Below are positions 49,092 to 57,572 of a stretch of DNA of 64,000 nucleotides, piece by piece. Each line of letters opens with the position of its first letter. Positions within the stretch are counted from its first letter, which is position 1. The notes beneath the pieces are model-generated. The model made no database searches. It had not been told where the DNA came from and was given only the letters and a program-made list of their open reading frames with translations. Source of the stretch: Plantibacter auratus (GTDB lineage Bacteria > Actinomycetota > Actinomycetes > Actinomycetales > Microbacteriaceae); contig NZ_JBOBFV010000004.1 in NCBI RefSeq assembly GCF_050587365.1, positions 310,001-374,000 of the forward strand, read 5' to 3'. Position numbers and translations under genes: made by a program.

Positions 49092-50314
49092 GCCGCGCCG
49101 CACCGATCACCTCGACGCCCGACGCGCCGGTCGGGGCGTCGACCCTCCCCGTCGCCGGGACGCCCACCCGGATGCCCTGGTTCGCACTGGCGGCCCTCGC
49201 CGCGATGGGGTTCGTCCTCGTGGCCGCGGAGACGATGCCGGCCGGGCTCCTGCCGGTCATCGCCCGGGATCTCGACACGAGCGAGGGCCTGATCGGTCAG
49301 TTCATCAGTGTGTGGGCGCTCGGGACCGTCATCGTGACGATCCCGGCGCTCGCCCTCACCCGTGGCATGCGTCGCAAGCCGCTCCTCCTCGGCGCGATCG
49401 TCGGGCTCATCCTCGCGAACACCGTGACCGCGGTCGCGGGGGACGTCGTCGTCGCGCTGGTGTCGCGGTTCGTCGCCGGTGCGTTCTGCGGGGTGATCTG
49501 GGGCATGCTCGCCGCCTACGGGCGTCGCATCAGCCCGCCCGACCGTGGAGGCCTCGCACTGTCGATCGTGTCCGTCGGAGCGCCCGCCGGGCTGGCACTC
49601 GGGACACCGCTCGGCGCCTGGCTGGGCACCGCGTTCGACTGGCGCTGGGCGTTCGGAGGACTCACGGTGCTCGCGCTCGTCGTGCTCGTGTCCATCGCTG
49701 TGTTCGTACCCGACGCGGCAGGGCAGCCTCGCTCGGCACGGCTCCCGCTTCGGCGGGTGCTCGTCCTGCCCGGTGTCGCGATCGTCCTGGCGGTGATCGT
49801 CGTCTGGATGCTGGCTCACAACACCGTCTACACCTACATCGCACCGTTCCTTCGGGCCTCGGGCACGGGACTCGGGGCCGATCTCGTGCTGCTCGTCTAC
49901 GGAGTCGCGTCCATCGCGGGCATCGCTCTCACGGCGGTGCTCATCGATCGGGCTCCGCGCGCGCTGCTCCACGGGAGCGTCGCGATGTTCGTCGCGGCGG
50001 GCGCGCTGCTCCTGCTCGGCCACGTCTCGATCGTCGCCGTCCTCATTGCGACTGTCCTATGGGGCCTGGCGTTCGGTGGCTCCTCCGCCCAGCTGCAGTC
50101 AGCGCTCACCCGATCGGGACGCGAGCACTCGGACGTCGCGAACTCCTTCCTGCCCGTCGCGTTCAACCTCGCGATCTTCGCTGGCGGTGTCCTCGGGGCT
50201 CTCCTCCTCGGCACCTTCGACGGGCTGATCCTCCCGGTGGTCATGATCGCCCTCGGACTCGCTGCGCTGCTGCTCACGATCGTGGGTCGCCGGTCGGCCT
50301 TCGCCGCGGGGTGA
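49088..50314 (+). CDS. MFS efflux transporter, DHA1-like
   Basis: 408 residues with 12 membrane segments after a ~28-residue polar N-terminus. VLVAAETMPAGLLPVIARDL and RFVAGAFCGVIWGMLAAYGRR match AraJ/YdhP-type DHA1 exporters; the A-loop is TRGMRRKPLLL. GTG start coupled to the dehydrogenase gene. Likely exports a sugar-like or drug-like compound. Confidence 0.87.
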   Translation: MSRAAPITSTPDAPVGASTLPVAGTPTRMPWFALAALAAMGFVLVAAETMPAGLLPVIARDLDTSEGLIGQFISVWALGTVIVTIPALALTRGMRRKPLLLGAIVGLILANTVTAVAGDVVVALVSRFVAGAFCGVIWGMLAAYGRRISPPDRGGLALSIVSVGAPAGLALGTPLGAWLGTAFDWRWAFGGLTVLALVVLVSIAVFVPDAAGQPRSARLPLRRVLVLPGVAIVLAVIVVWMLAHNTVYTYIAPFLRASGTGLGADLVLLVYGVASIAGIALTAVLIDRAPRALLHGSVAMFVAAGALLLLGHVSIVAVLIATVLWGLAFGGSSAQLQSALTRSGREHSDVANSFLPVAFNLAIFAGGVLGALLLGTFDGLILPVVMIALGLAALLLTIVGRRSAFAAG

Positions 50315-50359
50315 CGCGGAGGCCGAGCCGGTGGCGGCGGTCGCGTGAGACCATCGGGC

Positions 50360-51349
50360 ATGGCTTCCATGGATGATGCACCACGGGTCGGGGACCTCGA
50401 GGTCGACGGCGACGCACTCACCGGCGACGGCACGACACTCTCGGAGCTGGCGGACGAACTGGCTTGCGGCGTCGACGACGCCACCACCGCTGAGGCCCCG
50501 TCGGATGGTTGGCGGGTGCTCCGCCGGTTGGAGAGCGGTGCCGTGTATCTCGGTTCGCCGGTCGACGCGGACCACCGGACCTGGCGCGTCGCACAGGCGC
50601 ATCCGGGAGAGCAGCCTCCGGTGGTGCGCGTGCACCCGGACACGTTGGTCGTGCGCCCGAGCCGGGCCGAGCGGCGACAGGGCTTGGTGCTCCGCTGGCC
50701 GCCGTTCGTGGAGGAGCAGCACGATCCGAGCGAGCTGGTGATCGACATCGTCAACGCAGGCACCATGAGATGGACGCCCGAGAACGAGGGATTCCGTGCC
50801 GTCGGTGCGCTCACCGCGCCAGGCGGAACCGAGTTCTCCTTCGGCTGGGTCAGTTCCGCAGCGGATCGTGCCGTCCCGCTCGACCCAGGGGAGTACGCCC
50901 GAGTCCCGGTGCAACTCCAGCTGCAGTCCGACCCCACCTCACTGGAGCCCGGCCCCTATGACCTCCACGTCGTGGTCGTCGAACTCGGGCTTCGTCTCGC
51001 CGAGCCGCTCCGGGTCGAGCTGACCGCTGACCTGGTGGCGCGTCAGGTAGCCAAGCAGAACCGCCACCGGGCCGACCCCGCGAGCGAGCGCCGAGCCTTC
51101 GAGCGACAGATCGAAGCAGAGCAGCTGCGAGTCGGCGCCCGCCGGTCCTGGCCCGAGATCGCCAAGGTGGTCGGAAGCGCGGTGTCGGACGACGAGGCGT
51201 TGGAGCGCATCGCAGCCGTCCTGGACTGTGAGCCGGAGCAAGCGACGTCCGTGTACAACTCTCCACTGCGCGCGATGGTCAGGGCGGACGCCGACCGCCG
51301 TGACGAGCAACTGCAGGAACTCATCCGACAACGCGACGCCCTCGGGTGA
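50360..51349 (+). CDS. uncharacterised 329-residue protein
   Basis: I do not recognise the family. The N-terminal ~95 residues are acidic; ~105-215 is a beta-rich block (SELVIDIVNAGTMRWTPENE, GEYARVPVQLQLQSD, GPYDLHVVVVELGLRLAEPL) that looks like an Ig-like or cohesin-like domain; ~230-329 is a charged helical region ending in DRRDEQLQELIRQRDALG, probably a coiled coil. No signal peptide. Start is uncertain (ATG 50360 or 50369; no ribosome site). Third-position GC is high, so it is coding. Confidence 0.6.
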   Translation: MASMDDAPRVGDLEVDGDALTGDGTTLSELADELACGVDDATTAEAPSDGWRVLRRLESGAVYLGSPVDADHRTWRVAQAHPGEQPPVVRVHPDTLVVRPSRAERRQGLVLRWPPFVEEQHDPSELVIDIVNAGTMRWTPENEGFRAVGALTAPGGTEFSFGWVSSAADRAVPLDPGEYARVPVQLQLQSDPTSLEPGPYDLHVVVVELGLRLAEPLRVELTADLVARQVAKQNRHRADPASERRAFERQIEAEQLRVGARRSWPEIAKVVGSAVSDDEALERIAAVLDCEPEQATSVYNSPLRAMVRADADRRDEQLQELIRQRDALG

Positions 51350-51388
51350 TGCTTTGCCCGAGGACCTGAGCCACCGAGACTCCCGCGC

Positions 51389-51883
51389 ATGGGCTATGTC
51401 GGAAGCGATCTCTGGGAGCTGCGGCAGCTCGTGGGGCATCGGCTCCTCGCGCTCCCGGGTGCGCAGGTGCTCGTGCTGGACGGCGAGGGCAACGCACTCT
51501 TCCAGCGGCGGGTCGACACCGGCCTGTGGGAGATCCCGGCCGGTAGCTGCGAGCCCGGGAGCAGCTTCGCGGAGACCGCAGTCATGGAACTCGCCGAAGA
51601 GACCGGCCTGACGGTGGACGAGCGCGACCTCGAGCCGTTCGCCTGTCTCTCAGCCGCCGAGCACCACGTCCTCGACTACCCGAACGGCGACCGGGTCCAT
51701 GCGTTCGCGATGTGCTTCGTGGCACGCACGCGGGCTGGTTCGTTACGCGCCGAGGTGGACGAGGTCGTCGAGTTCTGCTGGGCTCCGCTCGACGACCCGC
51801 CCACCCCGATGCACGGTCCGACCGTGGAGGTCCTGCGCCTGTTCGACGCCTACACCGCGTCGGGAGCATTCCAGGCGGGATGA
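51389..51883 (+). CDS. Nudix hydrolase with altered Nudix box
   Basis: 164 residues. The box GSCEPGSSFAETAVMELAEE-TGL keeps the metal-binding E-x-x-E-E and the following T-G-L, but the first Glu is Ser and the Arg is Met. The rest (LWEIPAGSCEPGSSFAETAV) looks like a typical Nudix fold. It may be active with altered specificity or impaired. ATG 51389 has no clear ribosome site. The substrate is unknown. Confidence 0.78.
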   Translation: MGYVGSDLWELRQLVGHRLLALPGAQVLVLDGEGNALFQRRVDTGLWEIPAGSCEPGSSFAETAVMELAEETGLTVDERDLEPFACLSAAEHHVLDYPNGDRVHAFAMCFVARTRAGSLRAEVDEVVEFCWAPLDDPPTPMHGPTVEVLRLFDAYTASGAFQAG

Positions 51884-52045
51884 CCTCGGCCGCCCGCCGA
51901 GAGCGCAGAAGATGCTCGCGGTGGGCTCGTTCGAGAGCGTCTTGTGCGCTCTCGGTGAGCGCATCAGCGCTCGCGCTCGCTCAGCCGGGCCGGATACGCT
52001 GGCGGGCGGGGCGAGACGACCGCTCGACCCACGAGGGGATGCCGG

Positions 52046-54046
52046 ATGCTGACTGACGCACTCACCATCGTGCTGGCGGTCGTGTCGGCGCTGCTCCTCG
52101 GATTCGCCGCGCGGCGGGTGCTCGACGCCCCGGTCGGATGGCCGCGCAGCATCCTCGTCGGGCTCGTCGTGTTCGTCACCGGCCCACCATTCGTGAACTG
52201 GCTGCTGCAGCAGACCGGCCTGGTCCAGCCCGGTGAGGCCGGAGATGCTCGGGCGGCCTTCGCAGCGGTCGCCGTCGCCCTCCTCGCGATCGGTTGGATC
52301 TTCGCGCTCGGGCTCGGTGTCCTCGTGGCCATCGAGGTCATCATCCCGACCCGGCCGTTGATGAACCCGATCGACGTCGTCCGCTCCGCGATCAAACGAC
52401 GACGACGGACGAGGCGATACCTGCAGATCCTCACCATCGCATCACGACACGGTGCCGGCTGGCTCGTGCACGGCCGGTCCCGCGTCCAGCTCGAACTCAC
52501 CACGAGTGAGCAGCGCGCCAACGCGATCATCGCCACGATCAACGACTCCGGCGTCACCTTCGTGAAGCTCGGACAGGTGCTCTCGACGAGACGGGACCTG
52601 GTCCCCGAGCCGTACCTCAGCGCTCTGGCATCGCTGCAGTCGGAAGCGACCACCCTGCCCTGGCACGAAGTCCAGTTGGTCATCGAGGCGGAACTCGGTG
52701 CGCCGATCGACACCGTGTTCGCGTCGATCGACTCCGAACCGCTCGCCGCGGCGTCCGTCGCCCAGGTGCACACCGCCGAGCTGCTCGACGGCACCCCCGT
52801 GGTCGTGAAGGTCCAGCGACCGGCCGCCCGGGTGCAGGTCGAGGCCGACGCCGACATCGTCGTCCGCCTCGCCGAGCGCGCTGAGACGCACACCAAGTTC
52901 GGGCAGGACCTCCGCCTCGCCTCCGTCGCGCGGGCCTTCACCTCGACGCTGCTCGAAGAGCTCGACTACCGGATCGAAGCCCGCAACGTGGAGATGATCC
53001 GCAGCACCTTGAAGCGTCGCGAGGAGCGCGACGAAGGCGTCCGGATCACAGTGCCACGCGTCTACCCGGCGGCCTCCGGTGCCCGCCTGCTCACCATGGA
53101 CCTCGTCGACGGGTTGCCGCTCAGTCGAGCACGGGACCGCATCGCGACCATCCCGAAGGAGGAACGCGAGACCCTCGCGACCGGCCTCATGGAGGTCGTG
53201 CTCGAACAGATCCTCGTGCACGGGGTCTTCCACGCCGACCTCCACCCGGGCAACGTCATCCTGCGAGAGGACGGATCGCTCGGGCTGATCGACTTCGGGG
53301 CCGTCGGCGTCATCGAGCGCAGCCAGCGGCAGCGACTCACCGCGGTCATGCTCGCGACCGTCAGCGAGGACGACATCGCGGCGACCGACGCCCTCCTGCT
53401 CATCGTCGACCTGCCTGAGGACGCCGACCTCGACGCCCTCCGCCACGACGTGGGCATCGTCATCACGACCGAGCGCCACCGCCCGGGTGGCGACGGCTCG
53501 ATCTTCAGCCGACTCCTCGACGTCATCCGGCAGCACCACATCGCGCTCCCCGGCGACCTCGCCGCCGCGTTCCGCAGTTTCGCGACCCTCGAAGGGTGCC
53601 TCAAAGCGCTCGACCCCGAGTTCGACATGTTCGAACAGGCCCTGCCGATGGTCCCGCGTCTCCTCCGCCGCTCGCAGTCCATCCGGCAGACGGCGGTCAC
53701 CCTGCAGGCGCAGGCCGCCGTCACCGCCGCCTTGGCCCGCAACCTCCCGCGCCGACTCGACTCCCTGCTGTCCGGACTCGAGGACGGGACCGTCGGCGTG
53801 ACGCTGAAGGGCTTCGCCGACGAACCGGCGAAGGGACTCGTGGAGGGCGTGACCGCTGAGATCGTCGGAACCCTGATCTCGATCGCCGCCCTGGTGATCG
53901 CCGTGGTCCTCGTCGTCACCGGTGCCGGCCCGGTCCTCCCCGGCGGCCTACGGGTGTTCGACCTGATCGCAGCGTTCATCGGGTTCCTCGGCTTCCTCGG
54001 GCTGCTGCGTGTCCTCCGACAGACCGTCGTTCGTCGGGGTCGGTGA
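52046..54046 (+). CDS. ABC1/UbiB-family atypical kinase
   Basis: 666 residues. Membrane segments at ~1-20, 32-52 and 75-105 precede the ABC1 kinase domain: VKLGQVLSTRRDLVPEPYLS (KxGQ motif), AAASVAQVHTAEL (Ala-rich loop), VVVKVQRP (Lys) and VFHADLHPGN with LGLIDFGAVG (catalytic and metal Asp). Two more membrane segments are at ~605-625 and ~635-655. UbiB/AarF proteins support quinone or lipid metabolism at the membrane; the role in menaquinone-using Actinobacteria is unclear. GAGGGG precedes the ATG; TACGCT at 51994-51999 is a likely -10. Confidence 0.88.
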   Translation: MLTDALTIVLAVVSALLLGFAARRVLDAPVGWPRSILVGLVVFVTGPPFVNWLLQQTGLVQPGEAGDARAAFAAVAVALLAIGWIFALGLGVLVAIEVIIPTRPLMNPIDVVRSAIKRRRRTRRYLQILTIASRHGAGWLVHGRSRVQLELTTSEQRANAIIATINDSGVTFVKLGQVLSTRRDLVPEPYLSALASLQSEATTLPWHEVQLVIEAELGAPIDTVFASIDSEPLAAASVAQVHTAELLDGTPVVVKVQRPAARVQVEADADIVVRLAERAETHTKFGQDLRLASVARAFTSTLLEELDYRIEARNVEMIRSTLKRREERDEGVRITVPRVYPAASGARLLTMDLVDGLPLSRARDRIATIPKEERETLATGLMEVVLEQILVHGVFHADLHPGNVILREDGSLGLIDFGAVGVIERSQRQRLTAVMLATVSEDDIAATDALLLIVDLPEDADLDALRHDVGIVITTERHRPGGDGSIFSRLLDVIRQHHIALPGDLAAAFRSFATLEGCLKALDPEFDMFEQALPMVPRLLRRSQSIRQTAVTLQAQAAVTAALARNLPRRLDSLLSGLEDGTVGVTLKGFADEPAKGLVEGVTAEIVGTLISIAALVIAVVLVVTGAGPVLPGGLRVFDLIAAFIGFLGFLGLLRVLRQTVVRRGR

Positions 54047-54089
54047 CCGGAGCACCCCGCTGTTCACCTGACGGCACTACCGTGATCGG

Positions 54090-55340
54090 GTGAGCGATCC
54101 CCGACTGCAGCGACGCCTGGGCACGAGCGCCGCGGTGTTCATCGGCCTGGGCTCGATGATGGGCGCCGGCGTCTTCGCGGTGTTCCAGCCGGCGGCGCAG
54201 GTCGCCGGCGCGGGACTCCTGATCGGGCTCGTGATCGCCGCGGTCGTCGCCTGCTGCAACGCGATGTCCTCCGCGCAGCTCGCCGCACAACTCCCCTCGG
54301 CCGGCGGCACCTACCTCTACGGCCGCGAACTCATCGGGCCGTGGTGGGGCTTCGCCGCCGGATGGAGCTTCGTGGTGGGCAAGACCGCGAGCGCGGCAGC
54401 CATGGCGGTCGCCTTCGCAGCGTATGCGGCACCGGCCGAGTGGAGTCGTCCGGTCGCCGCGGTCGCGGTCGCCGCGGTGGTCGTGACCAACTGTCTCGGG
54501 GTCACCCGCACCGCGACCGCGACCCGGGTGATCGTGGTGGCCGTCCTCCTGGTGCTCGGCGTGGTCGTCGGTTCAGGCATCGTCGGGCCGGAGGCCGGTT
54601 CGACGGGGGTCGCGTCGCTCGGGTTCGACGCCAGCCCGCTCGCCGTGCTGCAGTCGGCGGGGCTGCTGTTCTTCGCCTTCGCCGGGTACGCGCGGATCGC
54701 GACCCTCGGCGAGGAGGTCCGCGATCCGGCCAAGACGATCCCGCGCGCAATCGGGATCGCCTTTGCCGTCGCCGTGGTCGTCTACGCGGCCGTCGCGGTC
54801 GTGTCGCTGCTCACGCTCGGCGCGGACGGCCTCGCGTCCAGTGCGCGACCGTTGGCCGCGGTGGTGGAGACGAACGGGTGGCCGTGGGCTGCGACGCTGG
54901 TGCGACTCGGTGCGGCGGCGGCTTGTCTCGGAGCACTGCTCGCCGTGTTCGCGGGCATCGGACGTACCGCCTTCGCGATGGCGAGGACCGGCGACCTGCC
55001 ACAAGCGCTCGACGCGGTGCACCCGCGGTTCGCGACCCCCTACCGCGCGGAACTGCTCGTCGGGGCGGTCGTCATCGTCCTCGTCCTGCTTGTCGACCTC
55101 CGGAGCGCGATCGGGTTCTCCTCGTTCGGCGTGCTGCTCTACTACGTGGTCGCCAACGTCGCGGCGTTCCGCCAGACGCGCGAGCACCGACGGTACCCGC
55201 GCGCGGTCAGTATGTTCGGCGCCGTCGGTTGCGTCGTCCTCATGTTCACGCTGCCGCCGACGTCGGTCATCGTGGGCACGGTGGTCGTGCTCCTCGGGTT
55301 CGCCGGGCGGGCGATGCTGGCACCTCGACAGGCTCGGTGA
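54090..55340 (+). CDS. APC-family amino acid permease
   Basis: 416 residues, about 11-12 membrane segments. GLGSMMGAGVFAVFQPAAQV is the conserved substrate-binding stretch of APC helix 1; SSAQLAAQLPSAGGTYLYGR, FFAFAGYARIATLGEEVRDP and RTAFAMARTGDLPQALDAVH are further family blocks. The amino acid is unknown. The GTG lies exactly 6 nt after TACCGT (54078-54083), predicting a leaderless mRNA. A repeat cluster starts at its 3' end. Confidence 0.88.
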   Translation: MSDPRLQRRLGTSAAVFIGLGSMMGAGVFAVFQPAAQVAGAGLLIGLVIAAVVACCNAMSSAQLAAQLPSAGGTYLYGRELIGPWWGFAAGWSFVVGKTASAAAMAVAFAAYAAPAEWSRPVAAVAVAAVVVTNCLGVTRTATATRVIVVAVLLVLGVVVGSGIVGPEAGSTGVASLGFDASPLAVLQSAGLLFFAFAGYARIATLGEEVRDPAKTIPRAIGIAFAVAVVVYAAVAVVSLLTLGADGLASSARPLAAVVETNGWPWAATLVRLGAAAACLGALLAVFAGIGRTAFAMARTGDLPQALDAVHPRFATPYRAELLVGAVVIVLVLLVDLRSAIGFSSFGVLLYYVVANVAAFRQTREHRRYPRAVSMFGAVGCVVLMFTLPPTSVIVGTVVVLLGFAGRAMLAPRQAR

Positions 55341-55410
55341 CCGGGGTCAGGCTCGGTGACCGAAATCGGTCCCTGCCCTTCGACACGCTCGGGATCCGCG
55401 TGTCGAAGGG
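55321..55410. repeat. repeat cluster between the APC and GntR genes
   Basis: CACCTCGACAGGCTCGGTGACC (55321 on, overlapping the permease C-terminus), a partial GGCTCGGTGACCG copy, and CCCTTCGACACGCTCGGGAT facing GTGTCGAAGGG. The two genes converge here; no terminator other than these is visible. Confidence 0.7.
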
Positions 55411-55418
55411 CCGACCGG

Positions 55419-56069
55419 CTACAGCTGCGCGGAGAGGCGGAAGATGTTCTCAACGGCCAGTTCGGCGGCGATCGCGTCGCCGGCCTCGACAGCCTCGCGG
55501 AGCGCCGGGTAGCCCTGCTCCTTGGCAGCCCAGTCGGTGTTCTCCTCGGTGCGCGTCGCAGAGGACCGGTAGGTGAGGCCGTCGATGATGTCCTTCGTCG
55601 CCGCGACGAGCGTGGCGTTCGGGCAGGCGGCGATGAACGCGTCGAAGAGCTCCCAGCTGAGTCGCCCGTGCTCGGCGATGTCGCGCTGCTCGACGACCAC
55701 GATCACCTGGTTGATCGAGCGGACGAGCGCCTTCTTCTGCGTCGCGCCGAGGCCGGGGACGGTGACGCGGACGACACCGCCGAGCATCGCGCCCAGCGTC
55801 TGCATGACCTCGGTGCGCTGCGCCGGGTCGGGCAGGGCGACGCGGGTGTACCGCTGTGCGGCCATCTCGATGAGGCCGACGCGGGCGAGGTCGTTGAGGG
55901 CCTCGCGGATCGGCGTGCGGGAGATCCCGAGCCAGGACTGCAGTTCGCCGTCGTTGAGGTGCTCGCCGGGCTCGAGGGTGCCGTCGAAGATGGCCGTGCG
56001 GATGCGCTCGACGGCGACCTCGCGGAGTGAACGACGCTCGACGGGCGGGTTGGCTGAGGGCACGGGCAT
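55419..56069 (-). CDS. GntR-family regulator (FCD type)
   Basis: 216 residues. Winged helix: LREVAVERIRTAIFDGTLEP, ELQSWLGISRTPIREALNDL; the ligand domain follows from ~75 and is divergent. GAAGGAG precedes ATG 56069. A TGCTATGCCA site overlaps its own -10 and suggests autoregulation. Targets are unknown; the convergent APC permease is a possibility. Confidence 0.85.
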   Translation of the reverse strand: MPVPSANPPVERRSLREVAVERIRTAIFDGTLEPGEHLNDGELQSWLGISRTPIREALNDLARVGLIEMAAQRYTRVALPDPAQRTEVMQTLGAMLGGVVRVTVPGLGATQKKALVRSINQVIVVVEQRDIAEHGRLSWELFDAFIAACPNATLVAATKDIIDGLTYRSSATRTEENTDWAAKEQGYPALREAVEAGDAIAAELAVENIFRLSAQL

Positions 56070-56091
56070 GCGGGATCTCCTTCGTCGGCGA

Positions 56092-56102
56092 ATGCTATGC
56101 CA
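56092..56102 (-). promoter_or_regulatory. gntR -10 overlapped by an FCD-type operator-like site
   Basis: TAGCAT (minus strand, 56097-56092) is a probable -10. TGCTATGCCA (56093-56102) differs from the FCD consensus TGGTATACCA at two positions and overlaps it. Confidence 0.4.
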
Positions 56103-56211
56103 TCAGCGTACCGAATATCAGCGGATCCACCCGGGGTTGACGGGAGATTCGACGACACCTGACGGGCGGGGTCTCCGCGCGGACATCGCCGGGACGCCCT
56201 CCCGCAGGCAG

Positions 56212-56814
56212 CTAGTCCTGAGGGATCAGCGGGACGATGTCGCGGCTCGGCGGCACGACCTCGCCGCTCTTGCTGCCGCCGATGACCTTGCCCTCGGGGC
56301 GGTCGTAGACGAGGTCGAACTCGGTCTCATCGGTGCGCACCCACGCGCCGATCCAGCCGGTCGCCGTCTCACCGGCCGGTGTCGCCTGGAGGAGCGAGTA
56401 GCCGGCCGCAGCCATCGGCGCCTTCAGCTCTTCGGGCGTTCCGAGGCCGAGCGTCACGTAGTCGAGGTTGACGGCGCGGGTGGTGACGGAGACCCGGTAG
56501 GGGAAGACGCTGCCGCCGTACTCGTCGCCGGCTTCGAGTCGGACCTGGACGAGCATCGGACGCAGGCCATCGGTGGTGCCTGCAGGCGCGGGGAAGTCGT
56601 CGACGATCGCGAGGGCGGTCACCTTCGTACCGTCGACGTCATCCGTGAGCGTCTGCTCCTGCACCGGGGTGCTCGGCGGCTGGGAGACCGACGGCGTCGG
56701 CGAGGCGGAGGATCGATCCGCGTCCGACGAGGAGCCGGTGGAGCAACCAGTGAGGGCGATGGCAGCGACCGTGAGAGCCGCTGCCAGGGTCGTTCGACGA
56801 GAACTGATGCGCAT
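56212..56814 (-). CDS. lipoprotein, DUF4352-like
   Basis: 200 residues. The lipoprotein signal ends with ALTGC (~23); a Ser/Pro-rich linker to ~55 follows. The mature domain (DGTKVTALAIVDDFPA, PMLVQVRLEAGDEYGGSV, SVTTRAVNLDYVTLG, PAGETATGWIGAWVRTDETE) has the beta-sandwich pattern of DUF4352/telomeric-repeat-binding-like lipoproteins. ATG 56814 lies exactly 6 nt after CAGAAT (minus strand), a predicted leaderless start. Function unknown. Confidence 0.75.
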   Translation of the reverse strand: MRISSRRTTLAAALTVAAIALTGCSTGSSSDADRSSASPTPSVSQPPSTPVQEQTLTDDVDGTKVTALAIVDDFPAPAGTTDGLRPMLVQVRLEAGDEYGGSVFPYRVSVTTRAVNLDYVTLGLGTPEELKAPMAAAGYSLLQATPAGETATGWIGAWVRTDETEFDLVYDRPEGKVIGGSKSGEVVPPSRDIVPLIPQD

Positions 56815-56948
56815 GACTCAATTCTGTCAGACGCGCTCTGGTGAGATCCGTCGCCGGATGGCCGGTCGCGGGTGACGCGGTCGCACGGAGCGGCTATGCG
56901 GCGTCTTGGTACCGCGGGACCGGCGATGCGCACGTTCGCTCCGCCTCC

Positions 56949-57284
56949 TCAGACGGCGCCACCGAAGTAGACCTCGACCTCTCGGACGGTGCCGTCGACG
57001 ACACGAGTCGCCTCCATATTGCGGTACGTCTTCCCGTGCACGACGTACTCGTAGCGGTGGAGGACGATGCCGGCGGCCTCGACGATCTGGAGCGTCGCGC
57101 CGGGGGTGTCGAAATGGTCGGCGCTCGGGAAGCAGCGTTCGAGCCAGGCAGCGCGGTCGAGGTGATCGTCCTGCGGGCTCGTGAAGACGAAGTCCGCGTG
57201 CATGAGCGCCTCGGCAGCAGCCCGATCCTGTTCTCGGAACGCACGCATGAACGCCAGAACCGTGTCGATCGCCGATGAACGCAT
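56949..57284 (-). CDS. NTF2-like/SnoaL-type protein
   Basis: 111 residues: AIDTVLAFMRAFREQDRAAA, ALMHADFVFTSPQDDHLDRA, WLERCFP and RNMEATRVVDGTVREVEVYF form the cone-shaped NTF2-like fold. Members are small-molecule-binding proteins or isomerases; the role is unknown. ATG 57284 lies exactly 6 nt after TAGGAT (minus strand), a predicted leaderless start. The 134-base gap to the lipoprotein gene shows nothing else. Confidence 0.78.
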   Translation of the reverse strand: MRSSAIDTVLAFMRAFREQDRAAAEALMHADFVFTSPQDDHLDRAAWLERCFPSADHFDTPGATLQIVEAAGIVLHRYEYVVHGKTYRNMEATRVVDGTVREVEVYFGGAV

Positions 57285-57378
57285 GCGGTGATCCTACGCG
57301 CGGGCCTGGCGCTGCGGTCGGGGAAGGTGTTCGCGTGGGGCCCTTCCCGGACCGCACCTCGACGACTGCGGAGACTCG

Positions 57379-57478
57379 TTCCCTGAGCCTGTCGAAGGGC
57401 CCACGAACAACCTCCCCCTCCGCACCTCGACCGGCTCGGCGACCGCGTCACGGCCGGTCCCTGAGCTTGTCGAAGTGC
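57379..57478. repeat. repeat cluster upstream of the DUF222 gene
   Basis: TCCCTGAGCCTGTCGAAGGG (~57381), CACCTCGACCGGCTCGGCGACC (~57425) and CCGGTCCCTGAGCTTGTCGAAGTG (57454-57477). They fill much of the 288-base gap between the divergent NTF2-like and DUF222 genes; a 90-base stretch after them holds the DUF222 promoter. Confidence 0.75.
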
Positions 57479-57572
57479 CCCCGAGCAAAGCATCAACTGT
57501 CGGATAAATACCCAGATCAGGCGCTGATTCGGTGCGCGTTCGAATGTCAGTGGTCCGTGTTTGGATGGACCC

